This document shows, one piece after another, positions 46,324-56,395 of a stretch of DNA of 64,000 nucleotides (position 1 is the stretch's first letter; each line of letters starts with the position of its first letter). The position numbers were made by a program, and so were the translations under genes. The notes under the pieces are model-generated. The model ran no database searches, was not told where the DNA came from, and saw nothing but the letters and a program-made list of their open reading frames with translations. Source of the DNA: Atherix ibis (Eukaryota; Arthropoda; Insecta; Diptera; Athericidae); the NCBI GenBank assembly GCA_958298945.1, contig OY282609.1, positions 39,281,212-39,345,211 of the forward strand, read 5' to 3'.

Positions 46324-46713
46324 CCCAAGTAACACCAGTTACGGAAATTATGCTATTTAACGGCACTCTGGCGGAACTGTGTTCCGTCATATGATTACGA
46401 ATTTGTTCAAGATGGGTTCAGAAACGGTTCAGAAACGGTTCAGAAACTGTTCGTTCTTTGTCGCTGCAAGCCGATGCTCAAACAATTAGTTTGCTTTCAT
46501 GTATGGGTGCATTCATACATGAAATTGCATGTATGGGTGCACCCATACATAAAAGCAAACAAATTTTCGAGTTCCGGCTTGTAGCGACAAAGCACGAACA
46601 GTTTCTGAACCGTTTCTGAACCCATCTTGAACAAATTCGTAATTATATGACGAAACAGAGTTCCGTCAGAGTGCCGTTAAATAGCTTTATTTTCGTAACT
46701 TGCGTTACTTGGG
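46324..46713. repeat. 390-bp palindromic segment
   Basis: The arms of about 190 bp pair almost throughout: TTCGTCATATGATTACGAAT-type left text against ATTCGTAATTATATGACGAA on the right, and TTTGCTTTCATGTATGGGTG against CACCCATACATAAAAGCAAA around the centre. The left arm has an extra copy of GGTTCAGAAAC. Related copies lie at 48154 (right end lost) and 49258 (right half only). Confidence 0.85.
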
Positions 46714-46812
46714 TCTTCATTATAGTTAAATATTTTTAATTTTTTTTGTAATCAAATATATTTTCATAACATTAAAAAATTAATAACAAAAAATTAAATA
46801 AAATAGCCTCTT

Positions 46813-47375
46813 CTAGCTATATAACCATATAAAAAACTTAAAACCCTTTTCAATTTCTAGGAACTCGATGTCATCGAACAATTCGGTGTCCGAAGTAGTT
46901 GCACAATGTTGTTCCTTTTTTTTGTTTTTTTTGGATATATTGTCTTTTGTGGTATAAAAAAACCTCCTCAAAATTTTATTTATATCATCTTCCCTAACGA
47001 AGGGAAATTTATCCAATGCACAATCTATATTAAAAAATAGTTATTAGTTATGTTATCATAGATTTAAAAATAATTTAGATTATGCTTACTCTTAATTATT
47101 TTTGACACATTCAGGTCCTTGAAGCCAATATTTGCCTGCCTCCCATCAAATGTAAATAACAGTGGAATAATGTTGTATTTGTGGAGTGCTGGAGCTTTCT
47201 TCTGTTTTATCCAAACTTTCAAGATATTCAATGGAATTGTCGGTTTCAATTATATTACCTTGCACCGGTATACGCAAATCAACAAGTGTGAATTCTAGGT
47301 TTTTTTTTTTACTGCACATACTAATTTTCTTTTTATTTCGTTCGCGACTTCCCTTTCGTACGCTCTTTTGGACAT
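46813..47375 (-). pseudogene. DUF4806-like gene relic, copy A
   Basis: The N-terminal ATG at 47375 reads MSKRAY then ERE. After a frame change at a poly-A run come LEFTLVDL and an acidic NSIEYLESLDKTEESSST. The middle is deleted, jumping to FTFDGRQANIGFKDLNVSKI, then donor GTAAGC, a roughly 50-nt intron with acceptor AATATAG, and the final exon DCALDKFPFVREDDINKILR plus FFYTTKDN. The GR...FKDL..SKII and KFP....DI...RR..YT.K blocks resemble the conserved C-terminus of DUF4806 proteins, whose function is unknown. The family call rests on pattern memory only. Confidence 0.5.
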
Positions 47376-47844
47376 TTTCCTTTTAATAATATTATTATTT
47401 ATTATATATTTTAATTCTAATAATATAGTTTAATTAATATAATGTACTATTACGTTTCTTTTTTTTACGCACGAGAAAAACTTGTTGTCGCCGCAACATT
47501 CAATTCGCAATTGGTTATTTCACAACTAATAGAAATGAAAATTTACAATTCTAATAATATAATTTAATTATAATATAATGTACTATTACGTTTCTTTATT
47601 TTACGCACGAGGAAAACTTGTGTCGCCGCAACATTCAATTAGCAATTGGTTATTTTGACAACTAATAGAAATGTAAATTTACAATACATTCACACTAAAT
47701 TCATTTCGAGTTCAGTTAGTTCCGTCATTCAAGTCCATAGACGACACTCATACGACATAATCCTGAACTAAGAGCCGTCAGACGTAACAAAAACGGAACT
47801 CATTGACGGAACTTATTGAATGAGTTCCGAGTGCGTTACTTGGG

Positions 47845-48153
47845 AAATGACATCACATATGAAAATGATTTTGAACGAACCGCTTCAATCGCATACTGAA
47901 CTTTTAATTTGGCCCCCAATGATTTACGCCATTTCTGTTGTATTGCATGTGTGTGCGTTCTATGAATGTATTGGCAACAAAAGTTGGACAGAATTTTTGT
48001 GTAGAGGCCTATCCAGTACTTCTTTAATCTAAGGTTTTGTTTATACCCGGTTAAAAAATTGTACTTCCTGAACTACGTCATTTGACAGAAAATTGCGAGA
48101 GGGAGATGGAATGATACATGCGCAATATCTTACCATATTAATTTATATACCTA
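47845..48153. other. Spacer with a third copy of the inverted-repeat core motif
   Basis: 47978-48045 (TTGGCAACAAAAGTTGGACA ... GGCCTATCCAG ... CTTTAATCTAAG) matches the outer core of both large arms (45030-45115 inverted, 63570-63655 direct). No gene is seen. Confidence 0.6.
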
Positions 48154-48605
48154 CCCAAGTAACGCAAGTTACGAAAATTAAGCTATTTGACTGCACTCTG
48201 TTCCGTCATCTAATTACGAATTTGTTTAAGATGGGTTCAGAAACGGTTCAGAAACTGTTCGTTCTTTGTCTGTAAAAGCCGGAACTCGAAAAATTTGTTT
48301 GCTTTCATGTATGGGTGCACCCATACATGAAATTGCATGCATGGGTGCACCCATATATGAAAGCAAACAAATTGTTTGAGTTCTGGCTTTTACGGACAAA
48401 GAACGAACAGTTTCTGAACCCATCTTGAACAAATTCGTAATTATCTGACGGAACAGAGTGCCGTCAGAGTGCCGTCAGTTTCTGAACTCTTCATATAGTT
48501 AAATATTTTTAATTTTTTTTGTAATGAAATATATTTTTATAAAATTAAAAAATTAATAACAAAAAATAAATAAAATATTCTCTTCTAATAAAAAAAAATT
48601 AAAAA

Positions 48606-49054
48606 TTAAATAAAATATTCTCTTCTAATGCAAATATCAGCTTTTCTTGGTGTTTTCTTCAATGATCTAACATCTGATGGGAGCCACGGGAAATACTGAT
48701 GTAATACTGCAAGTATTTTACTCATAGTACGTCCACAAATGGTCGTGTCCACTGCAATTCTTTGAAAATCTTCTCTCAATTGGTGTATTTCTGAAGTGCT
48801 GCACCTTTCTTCTGTTTCATCCGAACTTTGAAGATATTCAGTGGAATAATGTTGTATTTGTGGAGTGCTGGAGCTTTCTTCTGTTTTATCCAAACTTTCA
48901 AGATATTCAATGGAATTGTCGGTTTCAATTATATTACCTTGCACCGGCATAGGCAAATCAACAAGTGTGAATTCTAGGTTGTTTTTTTTACTGCACATAC
49001 TAATTTTTTTTTAATTTCGTTCGCGATTTCCCTATCGTACGCTCTTTTGGACAT
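48606..49054 (-). pseudogene. DUF4806-like gene relic, copy B (N-terminal half)
   Basis: After the MSKRAYDREIANEI start and the same poly-A frame change, the frame reads NNLEFTLVDLPMPVQGNIIE, the acidic repeat YLESLDKTEESSST/YLQSSDETEERCST, then IHQLREDFQRIAVDTTICG and HQYFPWLPSDVRSLKKTP. The last block matches the 'FP.LP.D.RTLL.TP' segment that precedes the C-terminal domain in DUF4806 proteins. This copy supplies the middle that copy A lacks and lacks the end that copy A has. Confidence 0.5.
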
Positions 49055-49257
49055 TTTCCTTTTAATAATATTATTATTTATTATATATTTTAATTCTAAT
49101 AATATAGTTTAAGTAATATAATGTACTATTACGTTTCTTTATTTTACACACGAGGAAAACTTTTAGTCGCCGCAACATTCAATTAACAATTGGTTATTTG
49201 ACAACTAATAGAAATGTAAATTTACAATACATTCGCACTAAATTCATTTCGAGTTCA

Positions 49258-49459
49258 TTCATACATGAAATTCCATGTATGGGTGCACCCATACATGAAA
49301 GCAAACAAATTTTTCGAGTTTCGGCTTGTACAGACAAAGAACGAACAGTTTCTGAACCGTTTCTGAACCCATCTTAAACAAATTCGTAATTAGCTGACGG
49401 AACAGAGTACCGTCAGAGTGCCGTTAAACAGCTTAATTTTCGTAACTGGTGTTACTTGG
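49258..49459. repeat. Right half of the CCCAAGTAAC palindrome
   Basis: From CATTCATACATGAAATTCCA to GGTGTTACTTGGG it matches the right half of 46520-46713. It is joined directly to AAATTCATTTCGAGTT of the gene-bearing part, marking a recombination junction. Confidence 0.8.
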
Positions 49460-49555
49460 GTCTTCATATAGTTAAATATTTTTAATTTTTTTTGTAATCA
49501 AATATATTTTTATAAAATTAAAAAATTAATAACAAAAAATTAAATAAAATATTTT

Positions 49556-49560
49556 CTTCT
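49556..49560 (+). other. Left target-site duplication (CTTCT)
   Basis: CTTCT directly precedes the 5' LTR and recurs at 54801-54805 after the 3' LTR. Five bp is typical of Gypsy integrases. Confidence 0.92.
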
Positions 49561-49797
49561 TGTAATAATATTGCTTGTTCATTAGTGAACAGCCGCTGTA
49601 TGTCACTGTTGGTACTATAATATATGCCTATGGTTATTGTGAACGCACCATCAATGTATTTTGCCATTGTATACTGGGGGCCTCAGTTGAGCGTCAACCA
49701 TCATCATGACAACATCTTATATTCAATAAACTACGCATGATTATTCAACTAGTAAATTAAAGTCTTTTAATTTATAATAATACACACATTTATTACA
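49561..49797 (+). repeat. 5' LTR of Gypsy element
   Basis: 237 bp, TGTAATAATATT...ATTTATTACA, with inverted TGTAATA/TATTACA termini. It is identical to the 3' LTR base for base as far as I compared. It contains a TATA-like ACTATAATATAT (49614-49625), an initiator-like TCAGTT (49683-49688) and AATAAA (49725-49730). Confidence 0.96.
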
Positions 49798-49815
49798 TGG
49801 TGTCAGAAGTAAAAC
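49798..49815 (+). other. Primer-binding site of Gypsy element
   Basis: TGGTGTCAGAAGTAAAAC abuts the 5' LTR and starts with TGG, the complement of tRNA CCA. I do not assign the tRNA. Confidence 0.6.
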
Positions 49816-50137
49816 TTGGAACGTAATTAGATCGTGGTTGGGAGAGCGGATTATTGAAAATTAATGAATTTTCGTGGATTTTTTGGAAAAGACATCGTGT
49901 TCGGTATCGAAAAAAGGAATTCAACGTACAAGTGACGTCACGTTGTGAAATAGTTGTGAAATAGTGTGCAACATTGCGAATTGTGATGAAATACATGACA
50001 AATATTGAAAATCATCGGATTTTGGGAGCATCATAGTCTGAAACGTGGATATGATCACCAAGCCATCATCAGAAAAATATTTATCGTAAATATTTTTGGA
50101 TTATTTGTTTTGGAAAATTGGATATTTAGCTGAAAAC

Positions 50138-53100
50138 ATGTCAAACGATCGTCTACCGAAGGAATTGGATTGCACAAACGTGGCAAAGGAATGGCGCGCA
50201 TGGAAAAATGAATTTTTGATGTACATGCGAGCAACGGGTAAAGCAACGGGAACCGAATCAATAAAAATTGCAACATTTTTGTGGTTAATTGGCCGGCAAG
50301 CGCGGGAAATTTATAATACATTGTTTCCAAATGATGGAACGGAAAATGGTATTCTCGGAGAGAATATTGTAGTTGCACCAGTTGCGGGTGAAAAAGAAGA
50401 ACCAGATCAAAATGCTGCTATCGCAGTAGCCAACCAGCGGACATTAAATGATGTTTTGAAGGCGTTCGATGGATATTGCATTCCAAAGAAAAATACAACT
50501 ATGGAATCATTTAAGTTCAACAAAGTGTTGCAAAAAGAAAAGCAACCGTTTGCTGAATTTGAAACTGAACTTCGCAAGCAAATTCAGTTTTGTGATTTCA
50601 ATTGTAAATGTGATTGTGGAAAGGAATTGAAATATGAAGAACGCATGTTGAAAGATAGAATCATCATTGGTGTGGAGGATAAAAAATTGCAATTGAAGCT
50701 GTTGGATGGCAAGGATGAGCCATTAAACAAAGTAATTGAAATGTGTAAAACGTACGAAGCAGCGAAAGAAAATAAGGTTATGTTGAACACAAATAACCAA
50801 TCAAGTATCAACAGTGTGGCTGAGCATCAGTCATCGGAAACAGTTAATGCGGTAACACGTCGTGCATGTTACAATTGTGGTAATGATTTCACAGCAAATC
50901 ATATGGAATCTTGCAAAGCCAAGAATATCAGCTGCCGGTCATGTGGTCGTAAGGGTCATTTCCAGCGTTTTTGCAAATCGAAGGGAAAACAAGTGGACAA
51001 TAAGGGAATCAAAGCGGAGAACAATTTTGGAAACCGTAAGCCGGACAACAACAACAGCACTAACAATGGAAAACAACAACAACACTCAATCGACTGGGGT
51101 AACTCAGGTAATCTGGTACAAATCATTGATGGTAGTGCGAACAGGGACATTAAAGTAAATCGTATTTATAGAATAAATTCAAGCAACGTGGCCAATCATA
51201 CGAAGCGATGGTATAAAGAGTATCAGATAGGAAATCAATTAGTTAAATTTAAGCTGGACACTGGATCTGATGTGGACTGCATTCCGGCCAAAATATTCAA
51301 GAAGCTGGGGGTTGAATTGCAAAATGAGAATGAAAAATATTCGGTTTTTGATTATAATGGAAATAAAGTAAATGTTTCGGGAACGGTTAAATTAAAATGC
51401 ATTGATACAAAGTTACAAACGGAACATTTTTCTCATTTTATTGTTGTCGATGATGTATGTGAACCGATACTCGGTCTTGAATCAAGCGAACGATTTGGAT
51501 TAATTAAACGAACAGATGTAAGTTCTGTTGCTAGTTTGTCACAAACAGGGGATGAATTTTTGAAAAACAATCGTGATGTCTTCGAGGGTTTGGGTAAATT
51601 TCCGGGAAAGTTTTCGATAAACATTAGGGAGAATTCAAAGCCAGTCCTTCACTATAAGAAACGGATACCAAACTCATTGTTGAATAGATTAAAGTTACAA
51701 TTGGAAAAAATGGTACAGGATGGAATCATTTCACCTGTTGATTACCCAACGGACTGGGTTAATAATTTGCAAATAATCGAAAAGCCTAACTCGAGTGAAC
51801 TTCGTATTTGCTTAGACCCAAAACCACTCAACGATTGTATCAAGCGTGAACATTTTCTGATTCCAACGATCGATGATTTAATGTCTGGTTTGGCAGATAA
51901 ATGCGTTTTTTCAGTTTTAGATTTGAAAAGTGGCTATTGGCAAATGGAATTGGACGAAGTAAGTTCAGATTTAACAACATTTATGACTCCGTTTGGTAGA
52001 TACAAATTTAATCGCGTGCCATTTGGGCTAAATTGTGTACCGGAATTGTTTCAGCGTGAAATGTTTAAAATGTTGGGAGACATTGAAGGGGTGATTATCT
52101 ATTTTGATGATGTCGGCATTTGCGCCAGAACGGAAGAAGAACATGATCGGATCATGAATAAAGTAATGGAAAGAGCACGTAAAAATAACATCAAATTTAA
52201 CCCGGATAAGATTCAATATCGTAAGCGCGAAGTTAAATTTATGGGTCATATGTTGTTTGAAGGAAAGTTTAAAGCGAATTTAAAGTATCGGGACGCGATG
52301 TTGAAAATGGAAAAACCCGGGGATAAAGCGGCCGTGTTAAGATTTCTGGGCATTTTGAAATATTTGGCCAAATTTATTCCAAATTTGTCGAAACAATCGG
52401 CACATTTACGTAACCTTACGCGGAACGATGTCCCATTTGATTGGACGGAAAATCATGATCTGGAATTTAAAAGGTTGCTTGATATCGTAACATCGGAACC
52501 GGTGTTGGCAGTTTATGATCCAAAATTGCCAGTCATTGTGCAAACGGATGCATCCAAAGATGGATTGGGTTGTGTTATTGTTCAGAATGGACACCCAGTA
52601 GCATATGCGTCTCGGACGTTAAGTAAAAGTGAACAAAAGTGGGCTCAGATCGAAAAGGAGTTGTTGGCAATTGTTTTCGCGTGTCAGCGATTTCATTATT
52701 TTTTGTATGGACGCGAATTTACGGTTGAAAGTGATCACAAGCCGTTGGAAACATTGGTCAAGCGGGATATTGATGATGTGACAATGCGGCTTCAGCGAAT
52801 GCTTATGTCACTTCTGAGATATCCAAAAATGACTGTTGTTTACAAACCGGGTAAAGAAATGCTTGTAGCCGACTGCCTTTCACGGGCCCAATTATCCGAT
52901 TGTCATGAAGATACGGACTTAACGGGAATTATTCATTCAGTAACAAAATCAGCGTGTTTGTCTAAACAAAATTACGATTTATACCGGTCAATCATTGAAC
53001 GTGATGAGATTTTTTTGCGAATTTGTCGATATGTGGAGAACGGTTGGCCAAATTATCATCTACTGGATGATCTGGGCCGTGTGTTTCATAAATTTAAAAA

Positions 53101-54442
53101 TGAGCTTCATTTTGAGAATGGATTGCTTTTTCGCGATCATCGACTGGTAATCCCAAGGGAATTACAGGTAAAACTTAGCAGGTGGTTACATGCGCCACAT
53201 TTAGGAATTGAGAAAACTCTTGCACGTGCAAGAATGCTGTATTACTGGCCTAACATGAACGGTCAGATAAAGGAGATGGTTACATCTTGTGCCATTTGTG
53301 AAAAGTTCACGCGTAACAACCAAAAAGAAGAACTGGTTCAAGAAGAACTTCCGAAGTATCCGTTCCATATAGTGTCGATGGATTTGTTTGAGTATGCTGG
53401 GCAGGACTTCTTGTCTGTTATTGATGCATATTCGGGATATTTACTTGTTGAGCATCTGAAGAACAAAACAGCGCGTCATATCATTGGAAGATTGCAAAGT
53501 AATTTTGATAAAATCGGATATCCAACTGTAGCTAAATCGGATAATGTACCTTTTAACTCGCGTGAATTTGAGGAATTTGTGAATGATTATAATATTGTCA
53601 TGAAATTTTCAAGCCCTCGGTATCCACAAAGCAATGGGTTAGCCGAGAAGGGTGTGGCGATTGCGAAAAATATTTTGAAACGTTGTGTTGAGGAGCGGGA
53701 TACGAAAAATTATCAATACCGAATTTTGGAGTATAACACAACTCCTGTGGCAAGTATGCGATTGACACCGGCCCAGTTGTTTTTTGGTCGGGTGGTCAAG
53801 ACGGGAATGCCGATTTCGGGTTCATTGTTGACTCGGAGCAATTTAAGTGAGGAAACCGTTCAAAACAAAATAAAAGAAAAAAGGGAAAAGCAAAAGTATT
53901 ATTATGACCGGAATGCAAAAGCACTGCCAGTGTTAAATTTGGGTGATCTCGTTATTTTTAAGAAAAACGGAAGAGAATGGAATTATGGAACGATTGTTGG
54001 TAATGTAAATGGTCGATCGTACATCATTAGGGATAATTTTGATAATCATTTTAGACGCAACCGACGGTTCATAGCCAAGACTAAGAATAATGAAGTGAAT
54101 GGGGGAGAAGTAATGTTTGAAGAAAATATTAGAAGTAATGTTGCTGGTCCAGAGGCATTGAAACCAATCGAAATTGTACCGCCACTTGGGCGCAACATAC
54201 AAGATAATGTTAACAATGGCAATGAACCAATTCTGTGTGATGTGGATGAACCAGTTCTACCAGTGTTGAATGATAGCAATACATCTTCAGATGAAGATCA
54301 AACCGCTGGTAGTTCTGAGTCAGAAGCAGAGTCGGCTAGCGATCAAGAGACATCCGAACCTGTAATGGTCAATGAGCCTGGAGTAACGAGAACTCGTAGT
54401 GGTCGTGTTAGTCATCCACCTCAAAGATATGGTTGGAATTAA
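50138..54442 (+). CDS. Gypsy Gag-Pol polyprotein (about 1,434 aa, single frame)
   Basis: The first ATG in frame is at 50138 (MSNDRLPKEL); the open frame extends 14 codons upstream from a TTG. Order: capsid-like Gag; zinc knuckles from about residue 244 (CYNCGNDFTANHMESC then CRSCGRKGHFQRFC, CCHC type); aspartic protease KLDTGSDVDCIP (D374); reverse transcriptase with QMELDE, PFGLNCVPELFQREMF and YFDD at 655-658; RNase H VQTDASKDGLG (D804) with ESDHKPLE; integrase with an HHCC zinc region, then D1082 (SMDLFEY), D1135 (SDNVPF) and E1170 (NGLAEKG). An acidic Ser-rich tail ends TRSGRVSHPPQRYGWN. No stop or frameshift is present and all catalytic residues are in place. Gag and Pol share one frame. 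YFDD is a less common variant of Y-x-DD. Confidence 0.95.
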   Translation: MSNDRLPKELDCTNVAKEWRAWKNEFLMYMRATGKATGTESIKIATFLWLIGRQAREIYNTLFPNDGTENGILGENIVVAPVAGEKEEPDQNAAIAVANQRTLNDVLKAFDGYCIPKKNTTMESFKFNKVLQKEKQPFAEFETELRKQIQFCDFNCKCDCGKELKYEERMLKDRIIIGVEDKKLQLKLLDGKDEPLNKVIEMCKTYEAAKENKVMLNTNNQSSINSVAEHQSSETVNAVTRRACYNCGNDFTANHMESCKAKNISCRSCGRKGHFQRFCKSKGKQVDNKGIKAENNFGNRKPDNNNSTNNGKQQQHSIDWGNSGNLVQIIDGSANRDIKVNRIYRINSSNVANHTKRWYKEYQIGNQLVKFKLDTGSDVDCIPAKIFKKLGVELQNENEKYSVFDYNGNKVNVSGTVKLKCIDTKLQTEHFSHFIVVDDVCEPILGLESSERFGLIKRTDVSSVASLSQTGDEFLKNNRDVFEGLGKFPGKFSINIRENSKPVLHYKKRIPNSLLNRLKLQLEKMVQDGIISPVDYPTDWVNNLQIIEKPNSSELRICLDPKPLNDCIKREHFLIPTIDDLMSGLADKCVFSVLDLKSGYWQMELDEVSSDLTTFMTPFGRYKFNRVPFGLNCVPELFQREMFKMLGDIEGVIIYFDDVGICARTEEEHDRIMNKVMERARKNNIKFNPDKIQYRKREVKFMGHMLFEGKFKANLKYRDAMLKMEKPGDKAAVLRFLGILKYLAKFIPNLSKQSAHLRNLTRNDVPFDWTENHDLEFKRLLDIVTSEPVLAVYDPKLPVIVQTDASKDGLGCVIVQNGHPVAYASRTLSKSEQKWAQIEKELLAIVFACQRFHYFLYGREFTVESDHKPLETLVKRDIDDVTMRLQRMLMSLLRYPKMTVVYKPGKEMLVADCLSRAQLSDCHEDTDLTGIIHSVTKSACLSKQNYDLYRSIIERDEIFLRICRYVENGWPNYHLLDDLGRVFHKFKNELHFENGLLFRDHRLVIPRELQVKLSRWLHAPHLGIEKTLARARMLYYWPNMNGQIKEMVTSCAICEKFTRNNQKEELVQEELPKYPFHIVSMDLFEYAGQDFLSVIDAYSGYLLVEHLKNKTARHIIGRLQSNFDKIGYPTVAKSDNVPFNSREFEEFVNDYNIVMKFSSPRYPQSNGLAEKGVAIAKNILKRCVEERDTKNYQYRILEYNTTPVASMRLTPAQLFFGRVVKTGMPISGSLLTRSNLSEETVQNKIKEKREKQKYYYDRNAKALPVLNLGDLVIFKKNGREWNYGTIVGNVNGRSYIIRDNFDNHFRRNRRFIAKTKNNEVNGGEVMFEENIRSNVAGPEALKPIEIVPPLGRNIQDNVNNGNEPILCDVDEPVLPVLNDSNTSSDEDQTAGSSESEAESASDQETSEPVMVNEPGVTRTRSGRVSHPPQRYGWN

Positions 54443-54519
54443 TTCAATGTAACAACCTTTTGATTTCAATAATTTCTCTGACTTATTCAGATATCATATT
54501 AAGTTAAATTTTGATTTTG

Positions 54520-54529
54520 TTTAAAAAAG

Positions 54530-54561
<32 letters not shown>

Positions 54562-54563
54562 CG
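54520..54563 (+). other. A-rich polypurine tract before 3' LTR
   Basis: AAAAAAGAAAA followed by a long A run and GCG, directly 5' of the 3' LTR, where plus-strand synthesis is primed in LTR elements. Confidence 0.7.
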
Positions 54564-54800
54564 TGTAATAATATTGCTTGTTCATTAGTGAACAGCCGCT
54601 GTATGTCACTGTTGGTACTATAATATATGCCTATGGTTATTGTGAACGCACCATCAATGTATTTTGCCATTGTATACTGGGGGCCTCAGTTGAGCGTCAA
54701 CCATCATCATGACAACATCTTATATTCAATAAACTACGCATGATTATTCAACTAGTAAATTAAAGTCTTTTAATTTATAATAATACACACATTTATTACA
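54564..54800 (+). repeat. 3' LTR of Gypsy element
   Basis: 237 bp, same sequence as the 5' LTR, followed by the CTTCT duplication at 54801-54805. Confidence 0.96.
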
Positions 54801-54875
54801 CTTCTAATAAAAAAAAATTAAAAATTAAATAAAATAGCCTCTTCTAGCTATATAACCATATAAAAAACTTAAAAC

Positions 54876-55689
54876 CTATTTAATTTCTAGGAACTCGATG
54901 TCATCGAACAATTCGGTGTCCGAAGTAGTTGCACAATGTTGTTCCTTTTTTTTGTGTTTTTTGGATATATTGTCTTTTGTGGTATAAAAAAACCTCCTCA
55001 AAATTTTATTTATATCATGTTCCCTAACGAAGGGAAATTTATCCAATGCACAATCTATATTAAAAAATAGTTATTAGTTATGTTATCATAGATTTAAAAA
55101 TAAATTAGATTATGCTTACTCTTAATTATTTTTGACACATTCAGGTCCTTGAAGCCAATATTTGCCTGCCTCCCATCAAATGTAAATTTGGAGGCCAATT
55201 CTTCGGTAAACAATATTTTGCACGTTGCATATAAAAACTTTTTCAATTCTGTTCCCGACTGCTTCAAAAAAATATCTATCTGTTGATCAATATAGTACAT
55301 ACATTAAAATGATAACTTGTAATAATATCACAAATATGATCATACCAATTCTATTTTCACCTCTTCACTTGCTTCTAAAAGCGATTCATCAAATAGTTTG
55401 AATTTATCAACTCGGCCTGTATCAACTCGTGCTGCAGCTTTCTTCTGTTTCATCCGAACTTTGAAGATATTCAGTGGAATAATGTTGTATTTGTGGAGTG
55501 CTGGAGCTTTCTTCTGTTTTATCCAAACTTTCAAGATATTCAATGGAATTGTCGGTTTCAATTATATTACCTTGCACCGGTATAGGCAAATCAACAAGTG
55601 TGAATTCTAGGTTTTTTTTTTTTTACTGCACATACTAATTTTCTTTTCACTTCGTTCGCGACTTCCCTATCGTACGCTCTTTTGGACAT
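54876..55689 (-). pseudogene. DUF4806-like gene relic, copy C
   Basis: The ATG at 55689 (MSKRAYDREVANEVKRKL) is followed by the poly-A frame change and IEYLESLDKTEESS. It continues KAAARVDTGRVDKFKLFDES, YYIDQQIDIFLKQSGTELKK, FLYATCKILFTEELASKFTF and DGRQANIGFKDLNVSKIIK, a donor GTAAGC, acceptor AATATAG, then the last exon DCALDKFPFVREHDINKILR. It ends at TAG (54876-54878), earlier than copy A. It supplies the best C-terminal domain of the three. The middle FP.LP block of copy B is deleted here. Confidence 0.5.
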
Positions 55690-56076
55690 TTTCCTTTTAA
55701 TAATATTATTATTTATTATATATTTTAATTCTAATAATATAGTTTAATTAATATAATGTACTATTACGTTTCTTTATTTTACGCACGAGGAAAACTTGTT
55801 GTCGCCGCAACATTCAATTAGCAATTGGTTATTTCACAACTAATAGAAATGAAAATTTACAATACATTCGCACTAAATTCATTTCGCGTTCAGTTAGTTC
55901 CGTCATTCAAGTCCATAGACGGCGTTCATTCGTAATACGACATAATGCTGAACTAAGAGCCGTCAGACGTAACAAAAACGGAACTCATTGAAGGCACTTA
56001 TTGAGTGAGTTCCGAGTGCGTTACTTGGGATGTGATGTTATTTATGCATTAACAAATAGACTTTTTAATATAAGGT

Positions 56077-56200
56077 ATTTTGTTGTTTGATGGAATTAGT
56101 TTTGGAAATTTGCAATAAAACACAGTATTCTATTTTAAAATATTATTTATTTATTTATTATATTTTCATTTTATTTATTTCACTATATATTATTTAGGAT
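56077..56200 (-). repeat. Inner part of the right arm of the large inverted repeat
   Basis: TTGTTGTTTGATGGAATTAG...CAGTATTCTATTTTAA is the inverted counterpart of 46223-46289 over about 60 bp at roughly 90% identity. Weaker matches continue to about 56200, where the arm is interrupted by the Jockey-like element. Confidence 0.75.
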
Positions 56201-56395
56201 TCTCTGTTGTGTTGTGGAAGTAATATAACATATAATTTGAGTTTTAAATAATTTTCAATAACAATATTGACTTTTGCTTAAATTACTTGTAGTGAATTTT
56301 GCTAAACTAGTGACATAAAAATAATTAAAAAAAAAAAAAATTAATCAAAAAGTGATAAAATCTTTTACCATCGTTCGAAGATATCTCTTCGAAGG

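Larger units (their letters stand above)
46324..47844 (-). mobile_element. DNA-transposon-like element with CCCAAGTAAC ends (copy 1)
   Basis: Starts CCCAAGTAACACCAGTTACG and ends GAGTGCGTTACTTGGG. The left 390 bp (46324-46713) is itself a long palindrome with both ends CCCAAGTAAC/GTTACTTGGG, while the right part carries a minus-strand gene relic. No convincing target duplication is visible. It sits at the centre of the large inverted repeat. Confidence 0.65.
49561..54800 (+). mobile_element. Full-length Ty3/Gypsy retrotransposon (Mag/K02A2.6-like), 5,240 bp
   Basis: Two identical 237-bp LTRs, a 5-bp target duplication CTTCT, a primer-site-like TGGTGTCAGAAGT immediately after the 5' LTR, one long gag-pol frame and an A-rich tract before the 3' LTR. 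LTR identity means very recent insertion, since LTRs are identical at integration. It interrupts a CCCAAGTAAC-type element between two DUF4806-like relics. Clade assignment rests on the single gag-pol frame and the SMDLFEYAGQDFLSVIDAYS integrase style. Confidence 0.95.
48154..56029 (-). mobile_element. CCCAAGTAAC-ended element(s), copy 2/3 complex, split by a Gypsy insertion
   Basis: Begins CCCAAGTAACGCAAGTTACG and ends GAGTGCGTTACTTGGG. It contains a palindrome lacking its right terminus (48154-48490), one gene relic (48606-49054), the right half of another palindrome (49258-49459), and, beyond the Gypsy element, another gene relic (54876-55689). Subtracting the Gypsy element and one target copy leaves about 2.6 kb, so at least two copies have recombined. 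The outer flanks do not give a clear target duplication. Confidence 0.6.

Noticed and set aside
48226..48432. 68-codon minus-strand frame with GAPMHAISCMGAPIHE
   Set aside because: It is the palindrome arm of the CCCAAGTAAC element read through; the symmetric text explains the repeat.
50055..54279. Minus-strand and off-frame frames within the Gypsy element
   Set aside because: Shadows of the 1,434-codon gag-pol frame; no domains.
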